Source: Posidonia oceanica (Eukaryota > Streptophyta > Magnoliopsida > Alismatales > Posidoniaceae). Taken from it: DNA of 64,000 bases. The translations under genes and the position numbers were made by a program. This document shows, one piece after another, positions 1-11,400 of the stretch (position 1 is its first letter; the number at the start of each line of letters is the position of its first letter). The notes beneath the pieces were generated by a model that worked only from the letters and a program-made list of their open reading frames with translations, was not told where the DNA came from and did no database searches. The DNA is taken from contig JAZBRS010000049.1 in the NCBI GenBank assembly GCA_037176725.1, positions 37,750,001 through 37,814,000 of the forward strand, written 5' to 3'.

Positions 1-1130
1 GAACCGACTGATATACTGCAGCGTCCGAGCAGGCCTTGGACTTCTTTCTCTGTCCTGGGGGGTGGCACGTCCACGATGGCTTTTGCCTTCATCGGGTCCA
101 CTTCAATCCCTCTCTGGCTAACAATGCAGCCCAGGAGCTTGCCGGAAGATACCTCGAATACGCATTTGCTGGGGTTAAGGCGCAGCTTGTACTTTTGCAC
201 GCGGTCAAAGAGCTTCCTTAAGCAGGCAAGGTGATTCTCAGGCTCTTTGGTCTTGGCAATCATATCATCCACGTATACCTTAACTTCTTGATGCATGAGG
301 TCGTGGAAAAGTGCGGTCATGGCCCTCTGATAGGTTGCGCCAGCATTTTGCAGCCCACATGGCATGACTTGGTAGCAGAAGACACCCAATGGGGTGATGA
401 ACGATGTTTTCTCCATATCTTCCTCTGCCATTCTGATCTGGTTATAGCCAAAGAAGCCGTCCATGAAAGAAAGCATTTTGTGCCCTGCAGTGTTGTCGAC
501 TAGGATGTCAATGTGTGGCAGTGGAAAATCATCCTTGGGACTTGCCTTGTTCAGGTCCCGATAGTCGATGCACATGCGGACTCGTCCATCTTTTTTGGGC
601 ACTGGTACGACGTTTGCAAGCCACTCAAGGTAAAGGACGACCTTGAGGAAGTTAACATTGTGCTGCTTCATGATCTCCTCCGTGATCATGAGTAGCCACT
701 GCGGTCGCCATCGCCTTAGCTTCTGCTTTACTGGCCTTGCGTTTGGGTCCAAGGGCAGGTTGTGCACAACTATCTCAATGTCAAGGCCAACCATATCCTC
801 GTCACTCCAGGCGAAGACATCGGCGTACTCCTTCAAGAATGCGATGAATTCTGCTCTAACCTGGGGTGACAGAAGGGCTCTAATGCGGACCTCTCTGACT
901 TCTTCTGCTGTGCCAATGCTGACAACCTCTGTCTCCTCCTCGACATGGAGGTTGGGGCCCTCTGGATCGTCGTCGTGGGGCCGGAACTCAGGCGATGGTT
1001 CATCATTCTCATCTTCGCCTGCATCCTCCTCCTCTTCATATGTAATAAGCTCCGAGAGGATCTCCTTCTCAAAGGTGGGGTCTGAGATATCGAAGGAGTG
1101 CAAATGTTCCGCTGCTTGGCCCTGGTGACG
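1..1130 (-). CDS. pol: Reverse transcriptase, N-terminal part (element 1, partial)
   Basis: This is the RT part of the polyprotein, which copies element RNA into cDNA inside virus-like particles. The minus-strand frame is open from about 1130 to about base 40. It contains the pre-RT stretch VFAWS, the finger motif RVRMCIDYRDLNKA (about 540-600), the MDGF..GYNQI block (about 430-470) and the catalytic YVDDM (about 277-291). Near bases 28-34 a one-base deletion shifts the frame just before the expected LQYISRF block. The rest of RT, RNase H and integrase lie outside the window. The frame is the same one used by the protease and linker upstream, so gag-pro-pol was a single polyprotein. It is recognised mainly by alignment with element 2. 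Confidence 0.88.
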
Positions 1131-1137
1131 CTTCAGG

Positions 1138-2591
1138 ATGGTTATGCTTACCCGAGTGTTTTTATACCCTCGATGCGCGACCTCTGTTCTGGCAAGCTCC
1201 TCGGCTAGCTTTGCCTGCTCTGACTCTACTGCTGGCTCTGCTGATTCTGTTGCTGCCTGTGCCGAGGCTAACTGTGCTACTACTTACTGTGCAGGGGTTG
1301 CATGTGCCACTGCTTGCTGCTGTACCATTGGTGCCTGCTATGCTATTACTTGTGCATGTTGTACTACTGCAGGGGCATGCTGTGCTGCTACTGTTATTTG
1401 CTGTGCTACTGGTATCTACTGCACTGTGATTTCCTCTGCATGCTTTGGTGCACTTGCTAGGGATATATCAGGCTGGCGGCTGATCAGGGCACTGTCGCCC
1501 GCTACGTTGCCTAAGTGTGGCATGCACTGCACGAACCATCTAGACCCACTCCCTAGCTACAGGGTGATCAGCTTATCTGGTCTAGTGGGTGCCTCAAGTG
1601 CTAGATCTTCCTCTAGGACCATGATAGAGGGATCTGTGGCCACGGCCTTCCCCTTCTTCTGTGCTGTCTCATGCTCTACGACATCTTGCGCCAACGACGC
1701 AAGCTGCTCCTAGAATAACTGCTCCAAGTCTCCTATTGAGAAATCGATCTGAGCGTTTGCAGCTGCTCCTGCCTCCTCATCCGAGGGTGAGTTGACGTAA
1801 TAAGTGACTGCCGGGCTTGCGGCCAGCCCTGGCTCGACTGCTGGGCTTTCAGCTGCTTGGGGTACTTGTTTTGCTACTGCTGGGTAGGCTGTCAGGGTCA
1901 CTACTGCTACTGGCGGGGAGGCACAACTGCTCTTTTGGGGGGCCAATGGTTGGGCCGCCATGCTTGGGGATGAAGTGCCAGTGCCCGTGGGTGACAGTGG
2001 TGGTCTCCCGATAGCAGCGGTAAGAATCTTCCTCATAGCAAGATCTGCTGAAGCTTACAGCGGTGTGCTTGACAGAGTCGCCTGGCTTGCTTGTGGCGCT
2101 GTTGATGATGCGGGCCGAGTCACGCTGCCGTCTGATCCGACTGACTGTGCCGCCAGAGAAGGTGATTTCCATGCTAGTGCGGCTGCAGCCGCAAGCTGAC
2201 TGCTGGATAACGCCGGAGGGCATGCTTCTGACTCTGGCGCTGTAGCTGCGGCTATCGGTGACTTTGGTGATGCTGCAGGAAGAGGGGAAACTGTCAATCC
2301 CGCCCAGGGGTTTGCCAAGTCTGCTGTTTCAATAGTGAGTGCCGAGCAAACTAACCAGGACATAGTCACACTGAGCTGATCCTTGCTGCTAGTTGGGGCT
2401 GCCTCAACTATACCAGACTCCTCATCTGAGTAGTAGTCCTCAATGCAGACCCATTCTTCGGTTGGCGGTCGAGAGCTCGGACATGATGCCTGCTGTGCTG
2501 GGGCTTCACTGCTGTTTGAATCCAGGATACCTGCACTGGTGAAGTTAGTGAGGTCCTGCAGGATAACCATCCTCTGATCCTTAGGCTGCAT
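1138..2591 (-). pseudogene. Disordered linker between protease and RT (element 1)
   Basis: This stretch of the pol frame is rich in Ala, Ser, Pro and Gln and has no recognisable fold. It keeps two acidic islands that also occur in element 2: WVCIEDYYSDEE near 2405-2445 and YYVNSPSDEE near 1770-1805. In-frame stops, including one at 1710-1712, break it. Codons are dominated by CTG/GCA/TCA-type words, giving a repetitive look on both strands; the long plus-strand Leu- and Cys-rich frames here are shadows. The function is unknown. In element 2 the same linker is open over its whole length. Confidence 0.7.
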
Positions 2592-2714
2592 GCATCTGTC
2601 TTTGCCGGACTGTAGGTCGTATCCGAGACCTTCAGAATCTCTTTGCTCTGCTGCTCTGATCGGTTCAGCGATTCCCTGGCCGTATCGCCCAAGCAGCGTT
2701 CCCTTGACATAGTC

Positions 2715-3821
2715 CTACCTATGACAGACGTTTTCAACCATCCGAAAGGGATTGCTGTGAATGGTCAAGGAGTTGACACGTTCAAGATCAGGTACAAAAC
2801 TAACCGGCTTACACCGATTAACTTGATACATGGCAGCTGAAAGCTCAGGGTCAAAAGGGATGGTTTGCGAAGAGATGGGTGCAACCGCCTCGATCCGCTC
2901 CTTCTCAAAGTTTTCTGCCATTACAACGATAACATCGTCGCCGTGGCGAAACTTGATCATGCGCTGGAGGCTCAAGGGGATGACCTGATGCTTGTGGAGC
3001 CAAGGGCGCCCAAGCAGGAAGTTAAAGTTAGGCTCCAAGTCAACAATGTAGAATTCCACATCGAAGGTGACCAAGCCGATGATAAGAGGAATAATCAGAA
3101 TCCCTAGAGCGTCATGATGAGTATTGTCAAAAGTTGTCATTCCCTTTGTTGCCAGAGTGATATCCTCGGCTTTGAATCCGAGCCTGGTTGCAGTGTGCAA
3201 CGGACAGATATTAAGGCCTGACTCGTTATCAACCAGCGATAGGGGGATGCGAAAGTTTTTGTATTGCACCGTGACAAACAAGGGTTGGTTATGATTAATC
3301 CCCGCCGGAGGCAGCTCATCGCTCGTGAAAGAGATGATCTGAGGCTCCGCGATGACGCCAACCATGCTTTCCAGGGCCACGGGCTCTATAGCTTGGGACA
3401 CACAGGCTGCTTGGAACACTCGGATTAAAGCCTCACAGTGTTCAGAAGAGGAATGTATGAGGTTCCAAATGGAAATATCGGCTTTAACCCTCCTAAGTTG
3501 GGAGGTAATGTCGGTTTTGTGGTGCGGCTTTCTGGTGATAGGAGAGGATGCTTTTGGGGTTGGCTCTACTGGGCTAGGTGCAGGGGGTTGGCTTGATGCT
3601 GGGGGTGCTGCGGGTTGGCTAACTGGTAGGGGTGCTGCTGGCTGGCTTGCTGGTGGAGGTGCAGCGGGTGCTGGATGGCTGGGCCTTACCATCGATGCTG
3701 CGGGCTGGTATACCCTCCCCGATCGCGTGACTTCTGCACACGTTTCCGTGGCATAGTTATAGGGCACATGATGGGGGTCCCAGGTTAAGTCAATAACCGC
3801 AGGGGCCTGTTCTGCGAGCAC
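2715..3821 (-). CDS. pro: Retroviral-type aspartic protease region (element 1)
   Basis: This 368-residue open frame begins with a Pro/Ala-rich segment (ASQPAAPLPVSQPA-type repeats) and continues into a pepsin-like retrotransposon protease that would cleave the gag-pol polyprotein. The active-site region reads LVDNESGLNICP. The Gly that normally follows Asp-Asn in this group (DNGSG in element 2) is Glu here, which probably inactivates it. The later hydrophobic block FNFLLGRPWLH corresponds to the ILGRPWL block of plant gypsy proteases. The frame matches those of the gag C-terminus upstream and RT downstream. Confidence 0.85.
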   Translation of the reverse strand: MLAEQAPAVIDLTWDPHHVPYNYATETCAEVTRSGRVYQPAASMVRPSHPAPAAPPPASQPAAPLPVSQPAAPPASSQPPAPSPVEPTPKASSPITRKPHHKTDITSQLRRVKADISIWNLIHSSSEHCEALIRVFQAACVSQAIEPVALESMVGVIAEPQIISFTSDELPPAGINHNQPLFVTVQYKNFRIPLSLVDNESGLNICPLHTATRLGFKAEDITLATKGMTTFDNTHHDALGILIIPLIIGLVTFDVEFYIVDLEPNFNFLLGRPWLHKHQVIPLSLQRMIKFRHGDDVIVVMAENFEKERIEAVAPISSQTIPFDPELSAAMYQVNRCKPVSFVPDLERVNSLTIHSNPFRMVENVCHR

Positions 3822-4229
3822 AAGTAGGGCTACAAGAGGGTTGGCTGAGTGATAGGGCGAAGGGTACTGGTGCTGGTAGGTTGCTGGAGGCCCTGGTTGA
3901 GACCTAGCTAACAGGCTGACTGGGGGCCTACCTAAATAGGAGGCTGGGGTTTGGGCCTATGGTCTGGCTTAAAGGTGTACAAGGGCAGGGGCCTGAGGAT
4001 GCATGGTGGGGCGAGCGGCGGAGTGCCCCAGCCTGGCACGCGGTCGGATCATATGGACTCCCGACTCGGAGCCGACAATAGCCACACGATAAAGAGATAG
4101 AGGAAAGGGCTCTGAGACATCATGAATGAGCTCGGAAGGGTCTACCACAGACGTAGTAGGCCCGAAGGGGGAGAAAGAATAGATTCCCGAGGTCCCGGCG
4201 CCTTCCGAATTGGGATGCTCCGGGAGGGA

Positions 4230-6394
4230 CTAGTGGACGATGCTGGGATGAGAGGGTGCTAATGCTTGTACAGGGGCTGATGCTGATGAAGGAACAGATG
4301 AAGATGCCTCGTGCGTGTGGATCGAAATGGTTCCTGATTCGATCAGATTCTGAATGGCATTCCGCAAAGTGAGGCAACTGTTCGTCGAGTGCCCTACGGC
4401 TCGATGAAAGTCACAAAAAAGGTGCACCTTATGCCAATGCGGAAGTGGATTTGGCAGCGGGCGAGCCTCAGGAAACCTTAGAAATGTCGCAACCTTGGGG
4501 AGGATGGCACTTAACGGCTCCACTAGTAGGGTGAATTTACGCCGCTGTCACCTTTGCCCCTGGGACTGCGCTTGCTGGACTGGTGTGGCAGGGTACACCG
4601 GTTGGGAGGTGGTAGTGATTTGTGGTGGAGGAGGTGCTCTAGGTGTTGGTGCATATGCTACTTGATGCGGGGGAGGCCGAACTACAAGTTGAACAGGCAC
4701 GGGCACGGGGTCGACCTAAGCAACAGCAAGTTTCGGCGAGTCTTTCTTCTTAGGCCTGCTGCTGGTGGTACCACTACTGTTGCTGCTGGTGTTGTTGCTG
4801 TTGCCGCTGGTGGTGGCCTGCTTGGCAAACGCAGAGAGCACCGGGAAGTTGCCACTTCGTAGCGAACTCTCCACGCGGGTGCCAGCCCGAATCAGTGCAG
4901 TGAAGCTTGTGACAGGTTGAATGCTGAGCAGAGCCCCGACAGCAGGCTGCGCACCCCCGATCAGAATCTCGAGGGACTCCTCATCAGAGGGTCCGTCTCG
5001 AACCTACGAAGCGAGTGCATGTCAGCAACCGACATACTCCCCAAACGGCTCGCCGGGGTTCTACTCTATTGCAACCAGGTCCGCGTGCTTAGGGACTAGG
5101 TCCAGGTTGAAAGAATATTGTCCCAAGAACGCCTGGCTGAGGTCGTTCCACGTCTTGATGTTGGCCATATCAAGTGAGGTGAACCACTTGAGCGCAGGGC
5201 CACTTAGACTTTTCTGGAACAAGCGGATTAGCAACCTCTCGTCAGCCTGGAGCTGAGCGAGATCTCCGCAGTACGTCTTCAGATGTGCTATTGGACAGCC
5301 TCTACTATTATATTTTTCAAAGACCGGGATGCGGAACTTCGGTGGGAGCACCGCCTCTGGGAAGTAATAGAGGTCCTGGAACTGGTAAGACTGGTGATCT
5401 GTACCCTGCACTTGTCGAAGTGCTTTCTCTAGAACGGTGAACCTGTCGTTGTTGGATTCTGGAGCTGTTGCCAAAGGAGGTGGTACAGCAGGGGCAGGGG
5501 CCACATACGCCGCATAGGACGCACCGAGGTGCTCCTCTGGGTCTATCATCACATCGCCTGGTGGAGTGACGGAATGGGCGGTGTATCCATGCAGGTGTGT
5601 TGTGTGTGCTGGCATGTATGCAGGGGTAGGGTACTGTTGATGCAGGGGTAGGAATAATTAGCATGCTGAGTAACAGGTGATGCAGAGTGCTGGAGTGTCA
5701 ACTGCTGCACCGGCACAGCATCAGGCTGTGGCCCAGAGGGATACTGCGCTCCGACCAGTCCCAAGGACTGACCACCAAGTGCCAGAGGAGGATGCTGTGC
5801 AGGGTGTTGTGCATATGCAGGAGGTGGAAGCTGGGCCCCCATCGCCTGAGCAGTGAGTAGCTGAGGCAGTGGTCTCGGCAGAGGAGTAGAAGGGAATGCC
5901 TGCGACGCGAGAGCAGGTCGCAGCGGAGTCTTAGGAGCAGCAGGAGTAAATGAAGGGCGAAGAGATAGAGCCATTCCCTGCAGTCTCTGAGCAGTCTCCA
6001 TTAGCTGCTGATACTGCATCTCAGGGGACCTGTCAGTAGGTATGCTGAGTTGCAGGATTGGCGGGGGAGCAGAATCAAGCGGTTGGGACACAGATTGTCC
6101 AAGAGGCGGAGGTCCTAAGGCGAGATTCGCCGGAACAGGGTGAGTGTCAAAAGTGACATAACCTTGAGAAGGAGGAGTCAGTGGCGCTTCAGAGGCACGA
6201 GCAGCGGTTACCAAGACAGTCTCGGCAATCGGGTCCGGCAGAGCCTGCCACTACCCCATAGAATAGGAGGGAGGCAGCTGTACCAGAGAAGGAGACGCTG
6301 GCACAGAGAGGGTCATTGCGGGAGCCGAAGGGACCGAAAGAGGGGCCACCTCCGGGGCAACAGGGACCTAGGAATCACCAACAAACTAGGCCAT
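4230..6394 (-). pseudogene. gag: Gag polyprotein (element 1), frameshifted with stops
   Basis: Gag is the capsid and RNA-binding protein. I place the start at the ATG at 6392-6394, by comparison with element 2; in-frame stops follow almost immediately. Pieces in order: a Pro/Ala/Gln-rich N-terminus (6214-5549); a change of frame between 5549 and 5615; the retrotransposon gag core with LIRLFQKSLSGPALKWF (5615-5061); stops at 5061-5063 and 5022-5024; and a C-terminal part (4523-4230). The C-terminal part carries a zinc-knuckle-like motif, CDFHRAVGHSTNSC, of spacing C-x2-H-x4-H-x4-C. A TAG then separates it from the protease frame, where element 2 has Gln. Confidence 0.85.
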
Positions 6395-7553
6395 CGCTGA
6401 CTGAGAACGGGTGATCACAGGGCTACGAGAGGGGGCAAGAGGGCGAATCCTAGGAGGAGCTATGTTTGCTAAAGCGAAAGTAGCTCGGAAGGGAGATGAT
6501 CGGAAGTAGAGGTCACAACAGGAGCGTTAGTAAGAGAAGGCACTCAAGCTCTAGCTAAGGAACTCGCTGACTGACCTCTGCGTGAAAGGCAAGCAAACAA
6601 CAAGGGATTAGAACCCGAAAGTAAAATGCAAATGCTTTAATGTATGACATGAATGCAGATGTATGCTTTCTAGCATGCTCTCCCTCACCAATCTAGGGTG
6701 TCCTAGTAGGCAGTCTACTTCGGACGCTCATAGGTGTACGGGTCGCCGACTTAGGCTAGAAAAAAAGCAGGTCCCACGTCTTAAACCCGGCCCAAAGCTC
6801 AGGTGGTGACGTAGTAGTGCGTAGGTGGCCTTGACCCTGCCAGAAGCATGGGTGGTACCTCTACTAACACCGACGTGACCCCTTGACAAGGGGGGACAGA
6901 CCGATCTACTTACACCATGCCAAAGCGTTGGGGGCAAGAGACCGGGACTATCCTTCTCAAACTATAGGTGAACTCAGATGAGAAGAATGCATGCCCTATA
7001 CGATGCTTTATGCAAATACTTCGCATTTTATCTTGCGTATTTTATTAACTCAAGGGGGTGCAGGTGTGTTGCAGTCTCTAGTTGCTCCTAGAGGTTCTTT
7101 TTACTTTCTGTTTTTAGTTAGCCATGGGGGAAGCAATCAGTCTCTAATTGTCCTTAGGCTTAACGCAAAAAGGGAAGAAAATCACTCAATCATGGCAAGT
7201 AGACAATACACATCATTGCAAAAGGCATGGGCATGGCATGTGTACGTGTGTGTGAGCATGATAGTGAAGGGAAAAACACTTATCATAGCAAAAGGCAGGT
7301 ATGCATAGCATGTGCAGGTGCAGTGGCATTGCATTGGTGTAAAACAAAACACTTAACACCCAAAAGGCATGCATAGTGTGCCAAGCAAGTATTTAGGCAT
7401 GTGGTACAGGTAACTGAAGCAGCACAAGCAATCATGGCATAAAGCAGGAAAATAAACAAGCAAGTTGGTAAGCAAGTAAGGTAAGCGGAAGCAAAAGGCA
7501 AGCAAAACACAGAAGCAAGCGGCGAGAAGGCCAAGACGAAAGCCGGAGTACTG
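6395..7553 (-). other. Untranslated leader of element 1
   Basis: This is the stretch between the primer site and gag, with no supported ORF on either strand. It is rich in ATGC/GCAT-type words. Part of it (about 6640-7010) is alignable with the leader of element 2 (about 28410-28770), including a block around the shared text CCGGGACTATCCTTC. It would hold packaging signals if the element is typical; I see no specific motif for that. Confidence 0.7.
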
Positions 7554-7572
7554 CTCACCAGCGGAGTCGCCA
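7554..7572 (-). other. Primer binding site, element 1
   Basis: On the minus strand the LTR ends in ATTACTACA, followed by one base and then TGGCGACTCCGCTGGTGAG. A PBS starting TGG directly after an LTR pairs with the CCA end of a tRNA. TGGCGACTC-type sites in plant Tat/Ogre elements are usually assigned to an arginine tRNA; that assignment is from knowledge of the family, and I have not matched a tRNA here. Confidence 0.8.
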
Positions 7573-7573
7573 C

Positions 7574-8433
7574 TGTAGTAATCCTGAATTTTGATCGTCC
7601 ATGCACGATACCAAAGCTCGCGTGCACTGATCAAAATAGGCTTACTATATACGGCAGGATTCGAGGAAAGAAACTTGACTCGGAAATGCAAGCAAAAGAA
7701 GAAAAAAGAAAAGATAAGACAAATCGGAGTCGCCACCAGGTCTATTGAATTGGGAGACAGGGAAAACCAAGGGTAAATCATGAAAAGACATGCAAAATCG
7801 GATGCAAAGACGAGGCAAAAAGATGCAATGCTGAGCTATGCTATGCTATGCTATGCTATGACTCACGCCTAAGATAAAGGAAAGGTCGATGCGAGTCAAG
7901 AGAAAGGGCAAGGACTCCTGTTATGCACGGGGAAGGTGTTAGGCACCCCCGATACGTTCGAGAATCGGTCTTTCTTAGGCGATCTCACGCTAATGCAGGG
8001 AAATGCTAGCCTAATGCCTAAATGCAATGAATGTCTACCTGCTATGCATGGGAAATAAACGTGCTATCTATGTGCTCAGTAACGCTGCTAGTGTTCCGAA
8101 CTGGGCGAACCCTGGTTCATGAGAACTCCTAGGCAGTAAGCATCATAGCCTTAATGCAGATGCAGGCGATAAAACAAAGCTGCGGGGAAAACCAGGCAAT
8201 GCAAACGACATGCAAGAGATAAAGCAAAGTAGGTGCGGAAAACGGTGCGAAATGCGGAAAACGATGCAAGGTATGGAAAACGAGGCGAAAGCGAGGTGCA
8301 AAACCAAAACAGGGGTTAGGCAGCATGCATGGGGGTAGCAGTAGGTACTAGGGGTGATAAAACGCTGAAATCGGCGAACAAAACAAGATCAGCATTTTAA
8401 AACTGAGTCAAGCCAATTGCAAGTGTTGGACGC
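7574..8433 (-). repeat. 5' LTR of element 1, truncated
   Basis: This is the 3' (U5-side) 860 bp of an LTR. On the plus strand it opens tgtagtaatcc, the complement of the LTR 3' terminus ATTACTACA. It contains two blocks shared by all large LTRs here: the block around 7915-7975 (complement of AAGACCGATTCTC and the following TGCCTAACACCTTCC) and the block around 8090-8130. A second TGGCGACTC-like word lies at 7727-7735. The LTR stops at 8433, where the end of LTR A begins. The last bases, ttggacgc, match one arm of the hairpin module seen in the solo LTRs. Confidence 0.85.
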
Positions 8434-11400
8434 TGTAGTAATCCTGGTGTTCAGATCGTACATGCACACTGCCAGAAGCTCGCGTGCACCGATCAGAATC
8501 AGGCTCACTATAAGCGGCTATGTCCGAGAAGGAGGGCTCAACTCGAAAACACTCAAAACAGAGGAGAAAAGATAAGAAAAGAAGAAGATAAGACAATTCA
8601 GAGTCGCCACCGTGTCTATTATATCGGGAGACAAGGAAAACTCGGGAAATGCATGAGTTAACACGCAAAACCAAGCAAAGGATGCAATGCAAAGCAAAAC
8701 AAATGCAAATGAATGCAAATGATATGACTCATGCCTAGGATAAGGGCAATATGGTCATTACGGGCCAAAAGACTGGGCAAGGACTCCTGTTACGTGCGGG
8801 GAAGGTGTTAGGCACCCCTGACACGCCCGAGAATCGGTCTTTCTAGGCTTACGCTCGCATACGCAGGGAAATGCAGGTTTGAATGCCTAAATGCCAATGA
8901 ATGCTCATAGGTGTGCTCTAAGTGGTGGGATGCGATGCAGGAAAGTAAACGTGCAGTCTAAGTGCTCAGCAACGCTGTCTGTGTTCCGAACTGGTCAAAA
9001 CTTGGCTCGTGAGAACTCCAGGCAGTAAGCATCACTGCCCTATATGCAAGTGCAAGCGAAAAAGCAAAACGGTGGTAAAACCAAGCAATGCAGGCGACAT
9101 GCAAGAGAAAGTGGCGTAAAACACGCGAAATAACGTGAGAAACGAGAGCGGCACGCGAAACGGTGCAAGAGAACGAGATCGGCACACAAAACGATGTAAG
9201 AAAACAAAGCAGCACGCGAAACGGTGCAAGAAACAAGAGCGGCACGCAAAACGGCACAACAGCAAAGCAGGCACGCAAAGCGGTGCCAAAGACAGAGTGG
9301 GCACGCGAAATGGCGCCAAAAGCAAAGCGGGCACCCAAAACAGTGCCAAAGACAGAGCGGGCACGCAAAACGATGCCAAAAGACGAGGCGGGCACGCAAA
9401 ACGGTGCCAAAAGCAAAGCGGGCACTAAAACGGTGCCAAAGCGATGCGGGCACGCAAAACGGTGCCAAAAGCAAGGTGGAATGAAACATCGATAAAACCA
9501 TGTAGATGCAAATGCTAAGAAAAAGAGCAGGAGAAGCAAAGGGGAGGTAAACAGCACAAGTGTGAGAACGAGCGTTGTTTAAAGACCGCGCAAAGTAGGT
9601 GTGAAGACCTAAAAAGGGGAAGGAAAGCAAGTGAAAGGATTACCACTGTTTTGTAACTGTTTCCCACTAAACCATCCCACGATGTGTCTCGCACACTGCC
9701 CAAAGCTCGCAGTGCGATCGGATCGTGGAAAAGGGGGAAGAAAGTCGTAATTAGTGGTGAATCCGGGGGAAACGCAACACAAAGCACTTAGAAATATGCG
9801 AAAAAGGGGAGTAGAGTTGATAGATAAGAAGAGGAAGCCCTATTTTACATGCTCGAGGAAACAGAAAGCAAAAACGATGCATGCAGTGCAAATGGTGTGC
9901 AAATGAATGCTGTGCAGGGGTTCAGGAGGACTTACCTGGGAAATCTGAAGCCTGATCTGAGATCTGCTCGGTCCATGCTGAAGAGCGCTCTGTCGGGGTC
10001 GTCCAGGTAGCTTGGTCGAGAAGATCCAACGGTCGGATCTGAAGATATCCCAGCTTCAAGGCAGAGGGGCTAGAACAGGGGAGAAGAATGGATCTAGGTG
10101 TACAGGAGGTCCTAGCGGTGTGCAGAACAGGTCCTCCCATGTAAATGGGAGCTAAGTGTGCTTGTGTGTGCAAGGAATGCCAACTGCAAGAATGCATGGA
10201 TGCAAATGCATGCAAGAACGCGAGAAGGAACCTAAGAATGACTTTTCAGAAGACTTAGGAACCAATATGCAAGTTTTGAAAAAATGGGGGCCTAAATGCA
10301 AAGATCTTGAAAAATTAGGAGTCTAAATGCAAGATTTTTGAAAACTTGGGGGTCTGAATGCAATTTTGCAAGATGCAAGGTTTAAAATGCAATCTAATAA
10401 GGTAAACATGCATTGGAATAAGTTTTGCAATCAAATGAAGGACCTATATGCAATTTTAAAACATGCAGGGGTTGAAATGCAATTTTTGTAAGAAAAATGC
10501 AAGCTAAATGCATGCTGTGCATTATGCAGAGGACCTATGTGCAAAAATCAGGAAACAAGGGCTAAAAATGCAATGCAGTAAAGAAAAGATGAAAATTGAA
10601 TGCTTGATAACAGATCAGAGGACCAGATTGCAAATAAGGTAAAGATCAGGACTTAACAGCAATTTAATAAGATAACAGCAAACATTTAGATGGCATTTAA
10701 CAACTAAAGGACCTAATTGCAAAAATAAAAAGATGCTGGAGCAGACAGTAAAGTACAGCAAGCTATGTTGAACTAAGATTGGACTGACATGCAAATAAAG
10801 CAACTAACTAGACTAGATCTAAAGAAATAAAATTAGAACCATAACAGCACAGGGCCAATATGAAATAAAGGAAACATGCAGGACATAATTTAAAAGATAG
10901 CTAAAGAAAAATGAACTGCAGCTGGATGAAAGTGTAAATAAGCAAGACTATAGATTTTAACCGCAATTCTATATGATTTTAATGTGGATTTAATTGAGTT
11001 TTAAACCGAGCAGGACCTTAGTGTAATATTAAAAAACTTAAAAGATGGCAATGCAATGTGGAGGCAAATTACTAAGCTAACAAAAAAGTAAAAACAACGA
11101 ACCTGTTGCTTGCTACAGAGGCTTTGGCCGGAGCTCACCGGTAGGCTCTCTGGAACGGTGGAGGAGGGGCGACGTGGCGCGGGCGGAGTGCGGGGGAGAC
11201 TGGCATGGTGTGTCGGAGCGACGGGCGGCCTGTGGCAGAGCATGGGGGCGCCAGACGGCGCTGGACGGCTACGGCTGGTGTGACCGGCACGGGAGAAGAT
11301 GACAAGTCCGGCGAGGCCGTGCGGGAGGCGTGGTCGACGAAACGTCTCAGGGAAAGGCCGAGGAGCTAGAGGGGGAAGAGGGGAAGCTGGAGGAGAGTTC

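Larger units (their letters stand above)
1..8433 (-). mobile_element. Element 1: truncated Ty3/gypsy (Tat lineage) retrotransposon
   Basis: Reading right to left on the minus strand are a partial 5' LTR (7574-8433), a primer binding site, a leader, gag, protease, a linker and the first part of reverse transcriptase, which runs off the window at base 1. The order LTR-PBS-gag-PR-RT is that of Ty3/gypsy elements. Close protein similarity to element 2, which shows a second RNase H and integrase after RT, places it in the Tat lineage. The LTR is cut at 8433 by the 3' LTR of element 2, so element 2 probably inserted into it. Gag carries a frameshift and several stops, so the copy is defective. Confidence 0.9.

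Noticed and set aside
36..1713. Long plus-strand frames opposite RT and linker of element 1
   Set aside because: They are shadows of the minus-strand polyprotein. The Leu- and Cys-rich frames come from the repetitive Ala/Ser/Gln codons of the linker.
8429..8433. Target duplication gacgc for element 2
   Set aside because: The matching right flank is not present because LTR B is followed by internal sequence, so the duplication cannot be verified.
9135..9495. Repetitive Lys/Gln/Ala-rich ORFs
   Set aside because: They are translations of the 28-30-bp LTR tandem array in different frames.
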